Shown here: positions 1 to 5,429 of the stretch, piece after piece
How the letters are laid out: the number at the start of each line of letters is the position of its first letter
Position numbering within the stretch: position 1 is the first letter of the stretch
Assembly (NCBI GenBank): GCA_900552305.1
Contig: URZD01000080.1
Span: forward strand, 1-9,126
Source of the DNA: an uncultured Eubacteriales bacterium
Lineage (GTDB): Bacteria; Bacillota; Clostridia; Monoglobales; Monoglobaceae
Length of the DNA stretch: 9,126 bases
Reading direction: 5' to 3'
Notes under the pieces: generated by a model
Told to the model about the DNA's origin: nothing
The model's database searches: none
The model's input: only the letters and a program-made list of their open reading frames with translations
Translations under genes and position numbers: made by a program

Positions 1-55
1 TGACGCGGCGTTTGCGGACGAAATACCCTCGACAAAGGGCGTTTTGGAATAACAC
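1..55. repeat. 55-bp exact direct repeat, copy A
   Basis: These bases recur without mismatch at 349-403, so the period is 348 bp. After the exact match the two flanks stay loosely alike: both have TTTAAGT followed by a CGG, and both reach GAACACAA (90-97 and 424-431), with about 14 extra bases in copy A. Copy A starts at the very edge of the window, so the repeat may extend further left. One frame of each copy is open and ends in the same TAA (50-52 and 398-400), but no initiation signal or recognisable family goes with it. It is best read as a piece of a tandem or dispersed repeated element. Confidence 0.9.
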
Positions 56-97
56 ATAATTTAAGTACGGCATGGGCGCACTTGAATTGAACACAAG

Positions 98-348
98 ATG
101 GGAAAGGCGAACCATAAAGATATTTTGCGCCGCAGGCGCTCTCGCAAAAAGGTGGTAGCGACAGTGAGCCGTCAGAGAGCGCGCTTGCAAGTGAATAGGC
201 GAACCGAGCGTGCCTTTTTGCGAAAAAGGAGGAATGACGGCGCGTGTGACTGATTTTTATGCAAAGAAAAATCGGAACGGAGCAAAGTCCGTTCCGACGT
301 GGGCGCGTTCAAGTCGGCGGCAAGGAGCCTGCGCGCGGCGGTTTCGAT
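98..348. other. Hairpin-rich spacer between repeat copies, no gene seen
   Basis: No gene is supported here. Open frames exist on both strands (for example 172-429 on the minus strand) but lack ribosome sites and known motifs. Several inverted repeats are visible: GCGCC/GGCGC at 127-131 and 135-139; an 8-bp long-range pair at 136-143 and 175-182; CCTTTTT/AAAAAGG at 213-219 and 223-229 with a 3-base loop; and a perfect 10-bp stem at 272-281 and 288-297 with a 6-base loop. None is followed by a U-tract, so they are not terminators. The pattern suits a structured repeated element or a transcribed spacer. Short hypothetical proteins resembling the minus-strand translation are, from memory, common in Clostridia annotations and are probably repeat artefacts. 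Confidence 0.5.
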
Positions 349-403
349 TGACGCGGCGTTTGCGGACGAAATACCCTCGACAAAGGGCGTTTTGGAATAA
401 CAC
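349..403. repeat. 55-bp exact direct repeat, copy B
   Basis: This is the second copy of the repeat at 1-55, identical over all 55 bases. The looser similarity running to about 431 suggests that the right edge of the repeated unit lies near 431, about 105 bp before hisH. If the array is tandem, the segment from about 98 to 348 should also occur just left of this window. I infer a non-coding repeated element lying inside or at the edge of the histidine operon. Confidence 0.9.
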
Positions 404-431
404 GATTTTAAGTTGCGGAAGTCGAACACAA

Positions 432-536
432 TACAGTTTAAACAGGCAAATTTTTAAAAATACTGCGTTAAAATACACGGACGGCGGAGCGGAAAACGGC
501 TCCGAACGTAACGGCAACAGGGAGCGTGAATGATAA
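432..536 (+). other. Leader segment just before hisH
   Basis: This is unique sequence between the repeat and hisH. It has a 12-bp AT palindrome (450-461, five T then five A flanked by A and T) and a hairpin CGGAGC/GCTCCG (485-490 and 499-504, 8-base loop) without a U-tract. The likely hisH ribosome site GGGAG is at 520-524, about 12 bases before the ATG. No convincing promoter is seen, so hisH is probably transcribed from upstream his genes outside the window, through the repeat. Confidence 0.5.
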
Positions 537-1154
537 ATGACGGTGATAGTTGATTACGGAGTGGGAAATCTGTTCTCGCTTAAAAGTTCGCTTGACCGAA
601 TCGGCGCAAAAAGCCGCGTCAGCGGCGACGCGGCGGAGCTTTGCGGCGCGGACAGAATAATACTGCCGGGGGTCGGCGCATTCGGTGACGCGGCGGAAAA
701 GCTGCGCGGGAGCGGACTTGCGGAGGTTATCATAAAGCAGGCGGCGGAGGGCAAGCCTATACTCGGCATATGCCTTGGAATGCAGCTGCTTTTTGAAAAG
801 AGCTTTGAATACGGCGAGCATAAGGGACTCGGGCTGATAGGCGGCGAAATCCGACCTATTGCGGAGAGTGTGCCGAAGGGAACAAAGATTCCGCATATCG
901 GCTGGAACTCGCTGCGGTTCAAAAACGGCGGCTCGCGCATTTTTAAGTATATCAAGGACGGCGACTATGTGTACTTTGTACATTCGTACCACGGCGTGAA
1001 CTGCGGGGAGAGCATGACGGCGACAACCGATTACGGCGCGGAGCTTTGCGCCGCGGTCGAAAACGGTAATGTTTTCGGGTGTCAGTTCCACCCCGAAAAG
1101 AGCGGCGATGTCGGACTTAATATTCTTCGCGGATTCTGCGAGCTTGGAGTGTGA
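537..1154 (+). CDS. hisH: Imidazole glycerol phosphate synthase, glutaminase subunit HisH
   Basis: HisH hydrolyses glutamine and channels ammonia to HisF, forming the cytoplasmic HisHF synthase that makes imidazole glycerol phosphate and AICAR in histidine synthesis. The 205 residues match the usual HisH length and are one class I glutamine amidotransferase domain. The family N-terminus VDYGVGNL (5-12) is followed by PGVGAFGDA (44-52), the nucleophile elbow GICLGMQ with Cys79, KIPHIGWN (117-124) and FHPEKS with His185 and Glu187, so the catalytic triad is complete. The ATG at 537 is the only early start giving a normal N-terminus: the GTG at 526 and the ATG at 530 run into stops after a few codons. 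hisA follows 6 bases after the stop, as in a translationally linked operon. Confidence 0.97.
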   Translation: MTVIVDYGVGNLFSLKSSLDRIGAKSRVSGDAAELCGADRIILPGVGAFGDAAEKLRGSGLAEVIIKQAAEGKPILGICLGMQLLFEKSFEYGEHKGLGLIGGEIRPIAESVPKGTKIPHIGWNSLRFKNGGSRIFKYIKDGDYVYFVHSYHGVNCGESMTATTDYGAELCAAVENGNVFGCQFHPEKSGDVGLNILRGFCELGV

Positions 1155-1160
1155 TTCAGT

Positions 1161-1874
1161 ATGATAATTTTTCCTGCGATAGACCTTTACGAGGGCAAGG
1201 CGGTGCGCCTTCTGAAGGGCGATTACGATAAAATGACGGTTTATTCGGATAACCCCGCGTCCGTTGCGGCGGAGTTTCGCAACATGGGCGCAACGCACAT
1301 ACACCTTGTGGATTTGGAGGGCGCAAAAAACGGCACAACTCCGAACATAGAAACCGTGCGCAAAATCAAGGCGGAGTGCGGACTGTTTGCCGAAATAGGC
1401 GGCGGCGTGCGCAGCATGGAAACGGTGGAAACCTATATCGGTGCGGGGATTGACAGGGTTATCCTCGGCACTGCGGCGGTGACGGACGAGAAATTCCTTG
1501 TTGACGCGGTAAAGGAGTACGGCGGACGGATTGCGGTCGGTGCGGACATCAAGGACGGCAGGGTCGCGATAAAGGGCTGGACAGAGAAATCGAAGTACAG
1601 CTGCTTTGACTTCTTTGACAAAATGCAGAAAATCGGTGTGGAAACGGTTATCTGTACGGACGTGTCAAAGGACGGCGCAATGCAGGGGACAAATGTGGAG
1701 CTTTACCGCGAGCTTTCCGAAAAATTCAGCATAAATATCTGCGCATCGGGCGGGGTTTCGTCAATAGACGATGTAAGGCGGCTGCGGTCGCTTGACCTGT
1801 ACGGCACGATAATCGGAAAGGCGTACTACACGGGCGCGGTTTCGATTAAAGAGGCAATCGAGGTGGCAAAATGA
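1161..1874 (+). CDS. hisA: ProFAR isomerase HisA
   Basis: HisA opens the ribose ring of ProFAR by an Amadori rearrangement to give PRFAR, the substrate of HisHF. The protein is a single 237-residue (beta/alpha)8 barrel of normal size. Visible signatures are PAIDLYEGKAVRL with catalytic base Asp8, the phosphate-binding EIGGGVRS (78-85), VGADIKDG with general acid Asp129, CTDVSKDGAMQG (165-176) with Thr166, and the second phosphate loop ASGGVSS (195-201). A GGAG ribosome site (1146-1149) lies inside the end of hisH, 11 bases before the ATG. Its last four bases ATGA are shared with the start of hisF, which points to translational coupling. Confidence 0.97.
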   Translation: MIIFPAIDLYEGKAVRLLKGDYDKMTVYSDNPASVAAEFRNMGATHIHLVDLEGAKNGTTPNIETVRKIKAECGLFAEIGGGVRSMETVETYIGAGIDRVILGTAAVTDEKFLVDAVKEYGGRIAVGADIKDGRVAIKGWTEKSKYSCFDFFDKMQKIGVETVICTDVSKDGAMQGTNVELYRELSEKFSINICASGGVSSIDDVRRLRSLDLYGTIIGKAYYTGAVSIKEAIEVAK

Positions 1875-2629
1875 TTACAAAACGAATTATACCGTGCCTT
1901 GACGTAAGGGACGGCAGGGTTGTGAAGGGTGTAAATTTTGAAGGCTTGAGTGATGTTTCGTCACCGGTCGAGCTTGCAAAGTATTACAGCAGCTGCGGCG
2001 CGGACGAGCTTGTTTTCTATGATATAACGGCGTCGTCGGACGGCCGCGCGCTGTTTGCGGATATACTGTGCGAAACGGCAAAGAACGTGTTTATTCCGCT
2101 CACGGTCGGCGGCGGCATAAATACCGTTGCGGATTTTGACCGCGTTCTGAAATGCGGCGCGGACAAGGTCAGCGTGAACTCCGGTGCGATAAAAAATCCG
2201 AATCTGATATATGACGCGGCAAAGCTGTACGGCAACCAGTGTGTTGTCATATCCGCTGACGTAAAGCGGGTCGGCGGCGTTTTCCGCGTGTTCGCAAAGG
2301 GCGGCAGAGGGAACACAGGCATGGAGGCAATCGAGTGGATAAAACGCTGTGTGGACAGCGGCGCGGGCGAGGTCGTTCTGAACTCAATCGATACGGACGG
2401 AGTGAAGGGCGGTTTTGACCTTGAAATGCTTGACAAGGTGTCAAACGCGGTCAGCGTACCCGTGATTGCCTCGGGCGGCGCGGGCAGCACAGAGGATTTT
2501 ATCGCGCTTTTTAAAACTCTGCCGAGGGTTGACGCGGGACTTGCGGCGTCAGTGTTCCACTTCGGCGAGATTCGAATTAAGGATTTGAAAAAACGCCTTG
2601 CCGCGGAGGGCATAGAGGTAAGAATATAA
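1871..2629 (+). CDS. hisF: Imidazole glycerol phosphate synthase, cyclase subunit HisF
   Basis: HisF uses ammonia delivered by HisH to cyclise PRFAR into imidazole glycerol phosphate plus AICAR. The 252 residues form one (beta/alpha)8 barrel of standard length. The N-terminus IIPCLDVRDGRVVKGVNF holds catalytic Asp11. Also present are the phosphate loops TVGGGI (78-83) and ASGGAGS (200-206), SADVKR with catalytic Asp130, and NSIDTDGVKGGFD (171-183). The C-terminal HFGEI segment (230-234) is typical. The start overlaps the hisA stop by ATGA, and AGGTGG just upstream (1861-1866) can serve as its ribosome site. Confidence 0.97.
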   Translation: MITKRIIPCLDVRDGRVVKGVNFEGLSDVSSPVELAKYYSSCGADELVFYDITASSDGRALFADILCETAKNVFIPLTVGGGINTVADFDRVLKCGADKVSVNSGAIKNPNLIYDAAKLYGNQCVVISADVKRVGGVFRVFAKGGRGNTGMEAIEWIKRCVDSGAGEVVLNSIDTDGVKGGFDLEMLDKVSNAVSVPVIASGGAGSTEDFIALFKTLPRVDAGLAASVFHFGEIRIKDLKKRLAAEGIEVRI

Positions 2630-2699
2630 AATCGGATAAATCCGCCCGAATAATCGCGGCGCGGCGATAAATTTTTGAACGGAAAGGAAAATTTGAATT

Positions 2700-3350
2700 A
2701 TGATTGACATAAACGAACTGAAGTTTGACGAAAAGGGTCTTATTCCCGCAATAGTGGTTGACGCGGTGACAAAAAAGGTGCTTACACTTGCGTATATGAA
2801 TAAGGAAAGCCTTAAAATATCCATGGAAAAGGGTCTGACCTGTTTTTGGAGCCGTTCGCGCGGGGAGCTTTGGCTGAAGGGCGAAACAAGCGGCAACTAT
2901 CAGCACATAGTGTCGATAACCGCGGACTGCGACCGTGACGCGCTTGTGGTTGAGGTGGAGAAGGACGGCCCCGCGTGCCATACGGGCAGCGATTCGTGCT
3001 TTACCGCGCCGCTGTGGGAAAGCGGCGAGCGTTCCGAGTTTTCGTATGAGTCGCTCATGAAGCTGATTGAGGGCAGAAAGACGAACAAGAAGGAGGGGTC
3101 GTACACGACCTATCTTTTTGAAAAGGGAATTGACAAGATTTTGAAAAAGGTCGGCGAGGAAAGCACAGAGGTAATAATCGCGGCGAAAGCGGACGACAAG
3201 CGCGAAACGGTTTACGAAATAGCCGACCTTGCGTACCATGTTATGGTGCTGATGATAGAAATGGGGATTTCGCTTGACGATATACGCGCGGAGCTTGCGT
3301 CGCGCCACGTTGTGGATCACAAGGTAAAGCAGGAAAAAATGACGGAATAG
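2700..3350 (+). CDS. hisIE: Bifunctional PRAMP cyclohydrolase / PRATP pyrophosphatase HisIE
   Basis: This fused enzyme performs steps two and three of histidine synthesis: HisE removes pyrophosphate from PR-ATP and HisI opens the adenine ring of PR-AMP. The HisI half (about 1-110) shows LTLAYMNKESL (28-38), FWSRSRGELWLKGETSGN (49-66), and metal ligands in DCDRD (76-80: Asp76, Asp78, Asp80 and Cys77), CHTG (Cys93) and DSCF (Cys100). The HisE half (about 115-210) shows KKVGEESTEV (149-158) and the ADLAYHVMVL helix (175-184). Its 216 residues fit a HisIE fusion. A 70-base gap separates it from hisF and holds a small hairpin (2633-2644). The ribosome site AAGGA (2684-2688) lies 11 bases before the ATG. 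It is the last gene before a strong terminator. Confidence 0.96.
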   Translation: MIDINELKFDEKGLIPAIVVDAVTKKVLTLAYMNKESLKISMEKGLTCFWSRSRGELWLKGETSGNYQHIVSITADCDRDALVVEVEKDGPACHTGSDSCFTAPLWESGERSEFSYESLMKLIEGRKTNKKEGSYTTYLFEKGIDKILKKVGEESTEVIIAAKADDKRETVYEIADLAYHVMVLMIEMGISLDDIRAELASRHVVDHKVKQEKMTE

Positions 3351-3356
3351 ACAATT

Positions 3357-3402
3357 CGGGTTGTAAAAAGATTAAAACGCGGCTTTTTACATCCCGTTTT
3401 TT
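3357..3402 (+). terminator. Intrinsic terminator at the end of the his operon
   Basis: The left arm 3357-3370 (CGGGTTGTAAAAAG) pairs with the right arm 3383-3396 (CTTTTTACATCCCG) with one T-T mismatch, around a 12-base loop. Six T follow immediately (3397-3402). It lies six bases after the hisIE stop. The long stem and U-tract make this a strong Rho-independent terminator, so the next gene 30 bases on depends on read-through or a hidden promoter. Confidence 0.9.
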
Positions 3403-3431
3403 AAATTGCGGCGGAAAGAGAGGCAGCGGAA

Positions 3432-4196
3432 TTGATTTTAAAGGATTTTCATGTGCATACAAATTTTTGCGACGGAGCGGATGCGGCGGAGGATATGGTG
3501 CTTGCGGCGATAGATATAGGAATGACGCATTTGGGATTTTCGGGTCATTCGCATACCGCGTTTGACGAATCGTATTGTATGTCGGCTGAGAAAACGGCGG
3601 AGTATCGGCGCGGAATCGCACGGCTTAAAGAAAAATACGCGGACAAAATTCGGATATTCTGCGGCATAGAGCAGGACTATTATTCGGACGCGCCCACCGC
3701 GGGCTACGATTATGTGATAGGCTCGGTGCATTATATTGAGAAGGACGGAGATTTTTTTCCGGTTGACGAGTCGGCGGCGGAGCTTTCGGGCGCGGCTCAA
3801 AAATACTACGGCGGGGATATTTATGCGCTTGCGGAGGACTACTTTGCAAGAGTGAGCGGCATTTTGGAGAAAACCGGAGCGGATATAGTCGGTCACTTTG
3901 ACCTTGTGACAAAGTTCAACGAGGGGAGCGCAATGTTTGACGAGGACAATCCGCGCTACCGCGCGGCGGCTGCCGCGGCGGCGGACAGGCTGCTTGCCGC
4001 GGGCGCGGTGTTTGAGATAAACACAGGCGCGATGTTGCGGGGGTACAGAAAATCGCCGTATCCGTCGCGTTTTTTGCTTGACTATATAACGGAGCGCGGC
4101 GGAAAACTGATACTTTCAAGCGACAGCCATAGCCACGGCAGCCTTTGCTACAGGTTTTCGGAATACGAAAAATTTGTGACGTATGATTTGTTTTAG
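3432..4196 (+). CDS. PHP-domain histidinol-phosphatase (HisJ/HisK type)
   Basis: PHP phosphoesterases of this type remove phosphate from histidinol phosphate, the penultimate product of histidine synthesis. The N-terminus KDFHVHTNFCDG has metal ligands His7 and His9. Further ligand motifs are GHSH (39-41), the Glu in GIEQDY (Glu80), GSVH (His100), GHFDLV (His155) and SSDSHSHG (Asp231, His233). At 254 residues it is a little short, because the tail after the last metal motif is brief. The start is TTG 3432, with AGAGG eight bases upstream (3419-3423); the next in-frame ATG lies past the first metal motif. Position right after the his genes supports the role, but the substrate is inferred from family and context. 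An alanine-rich stretch (178-191) sits between motifs. Confidence 0.88.
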   Translation: MILKDFHVHTNFCDGADAAEDMVLAAIDIGMTHLGFSGHSHTAFDESYCMSAEKTAEYRRGIARLKEKYADKIRIFCGIEQDYYSDAPTAGYDYVIGSVHYIEKDGDFFPVDESAAELSGAAQKYYGGDIYALAEDYFARVSGILEKTGADIVGHFDLVTKFNEGSAMFDEDNPRYRAAAAAAADRLLAAGAVFEINTGAMLRGYRKSPYPSRFLLDYITERGGKLILSSDSHSHGSLCYRFSEYEKFVTYDLF

Positions 4197-4388
4197 GCGG
4201 ATGTAATCTATCCGAAACCGATTTTAAGAGGCGGATTTCCGTCCGAGTGATGTTTAAATACTCGATAATTCTTTATGGATAAATTTTCCGAACGCAGCAC
4301 GGACAAACCGAATATGCCGCAACCGCGCCACTTAGGGCGGTTTTTGCCTGCCGCTTTTGGCGCGGGCGAATTTTCTGTATATTGGGTG
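4197..4388. other. Non-coding stretch after the phosphatase gene
   Basis: Together with the promoter and leader that follow, this is about 350 bases without a gene. The open frames here are short and lack family features. Two small hairpins, CGGAT/ATCCG (4198-4202 and 4210-4214) and CGAGT/ACTCG (4244-4248 and 4260-4264), have no U-tract. A better terminator candidate at 4321-4345 is listed separately. I recognise no riboswitch or small-RNA family. Confidence 0.5.
4321..4345 (+). terminator. Possible terminator for the phosphatase gene
   Basis: AACCGC (4321-4326) pairs with GCGGTT (4337-4342). An inner CC/GG pair (4328-4329 with 4335-4336) leaves G4327 bulged, and the T-run covers 4341-4345. 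The tract is short and partly inside the stem, so this is a moderate candidate. It is the best termination signal between the phosphatase gene and the promoter at 4389. Confidence 0.4.
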
Positions 4389-4417
4389 TTGAAATTTGTC
4401 GGAAAAGGTGGTATACT
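4389..4417 (+). promoter_or_regulatory. Sigma-A promoter for the acyltransferase-ligase pair
   Basis: TTGAAA (4389-4394) and TATACT (4412-4417) are exactly 17 bases apart, and TGG before the -10 box gives an extended -10 element. The expected start of transcription is near 4424, leaving a leader of about 120 bases. The same TTGAAA-N17 layout with TGG recurs before pyrC at 8838-8866. Confidence 0.85.
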
Positions 4418-4423
4418 GTACAT

Positions 4424-4546
4424 AAGTTTTGCCCGAAAAATGCGGCGTGAATACAGCAGGCGATTTTTGCACTAAAAAGCACAAGCCGGTTTTGGGCGAC
4501 GTACATTTATTTTTGCCCGCTTTGCGGGTTTTGAAAAGGGTGATTA
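4424..4546 (+). promoter_or_regulatory. Long 5' leader with a terminal GC hairpin
   Basis: The inferred leader ends with CCCGC-TTT-GCGGG (4516-4520 and 4524-4528) followed by TTTT (4529-4532), immediately before the ribosome site AAAAGGG (4534-4540). An upstream AAAAAT/ATTTTT pair (about 4435-4440 and 4463-4468) is possible. The terminal hairpin is small and its T-run short, so it could be a weak attenuator, a translation-modulating stem, or chance. No known riboswitch was recognised. Confidence 0.4.
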
Positions 4547-5428
4547 TTGACGGTGAATACAAAAAAAAGGCGCGGGGACCGAAGGGACGCCGTGCTTCTG
4601 AGAGATGTGGATTCAATGCACTTTGTTATGCCTGTTGTCTTTCCGAACAGGAGCGATAACGAGGCGTTTGTTTCGGAGCGTATCGACCTTACCGCGCTTG
4701 AGGAATATCTGGCGCGGAAGAACGGGAGCGACTCCAAATACAAGTATAATCTGTTTCAGGCGGTTGTCACCGCGGCGCTTAAAACGGTAACGCTCAGACC
4801 GAAAATGAACAGATTTATTACAAACAGAAATCTGTATATGCGCAACGAGGTATCGGCCGCATTTGTGATAAAAAAGATATTTTCGGACAACGGCGAGGAA
4901 GGTCTTGCGTTTATCCGCGCAAAGGACAGCGACAATATCGATACTGTACATGACGAGATTTTCAGACAGGTTTCGTACTGCCGCAACGATAATGGGGAAC
5001 AGGACGAAACCTCCGACGCGATGGATATGTTCAACAAAATGCCGCGGTTTATGGGAAAGCTGCTGCTTTCGTTCATGTGCTTTCTTGACAGGCACGGCAA
5101 GGTTCCCGAGTCCATTATCCGAACCGACCCGTACTATTCGACCGTTCTGATTTCAAACCTCGGTTCAATCGGACTTCATTCGGGTTATCACCACCTTGCA
5201 AACTGGGGTACAAACTCGGTGTTTATCGTGGTCGGCGAGCGCAAAAAACGCCCGTTTTATGACGAGAACGGCAATGTGGAAATGCGCAGCAGCCTTGATA
5301 TAGGTCTGACGGTCGACGAGCGCATAGCGGACGGCTATTACTTTTCAAAAACCGTTCGTCTGCTGAAAACCCTGCTCGAAAATCCGGAGCTTTTGGAAAA
5401 GCCGCTGAGCAAGGAGGTTGACTATTGA
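4547..5428 (+). CDS. Stand-alone E2/CAT-fold acyltransferase-like protein with altered HxxxDG motif
   Basis: The protein resembles the catalytic domain of 2-oxoacid dehydrogenase E2 acyltransferases (CAT superfamily). The family core STVLISNLGSIGLHSGY (198-214) and the end LTVDERIADGYYFSK (254-268) are clear. In E2 and CAT enzymes the latter reads HxxxDG with an essential His; here position 258 is Glu, while Asp262 and Gly263 remain. There is no lipoyl domain or E1/E3-binding domain in the 293 residues, so it is not a normal dehydrogenase subunit. A hydrophobic stretch at 168-180 is probably core or interface. The start is TTG 4547, six bases after AAAAGGG (GTG 4553 is also possible). It ends one base before the ATG of the acyl-CoA synthetase-like gene, so an activated acyl group from that enzyme is the likely ligand. 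The function is inferred: transferase, acyl-binding partner or regulator. Confidence 0.8.
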   Translation: MTVNTKKRRGDRRDAVLLRDVDSMHFVMPVVFPNRSDNEAFVSERIDLTALEEYLARKNGSDSKYKYNLFQAVVTAALKTVTLRPKMNRFITNRNLYMRNEVSAAFVIKKIFSDNGEEGLAFIRAKDSDNIDTVHDEIFRQVSYCRNDNGEQDETSDAMDMFNKMPRFMGKLLLSFMCFLDRHGKVPESIIRTDPYYSTVLISNLGSIGLHSGYHHLANWGTNSVFIVVGERKKRPFYDENGNVEMRSSLDIGLTVDERIADGYYFSKTVRLLKTLLENPELLEKPLSKEVDY

Positions 5429-5429
5429 G

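Noticed and set aside
172..429. Minus-strand open frame of 85 codons in the repeat
   Set aside because: No ribosome site was recognised, and the sequence lies wholly within repeat and hairpin DNA. It is likely a translation artefact of the repeat.
412..470. Possible promoter upstream of hisH (TTGCGG with AT-rich boxes)
   Set aside because: No -10 box with proper spacing is found; the AT stretch is a low-complexity palindrome.
210..533. Open frame of 107 codons ending just before hisH
   Set aside because: It crosses the repeat, has an arginine-rich low-information translation, and shares space with open frames on the other strand. No family is recognised.
468..1304. Long minus-strand open frame across hisH and hisA
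   Set aside because: It is an antisense shadow of two certain genes in high-G+C codon context; the translation is rich in Arg and Ala with no domain.
4275..4475. Short open frames in the gap before the acyltransferase gene
   Set aside because: They run across a promoter and hairpins, lack family features, and overlap open frames on the other strand.
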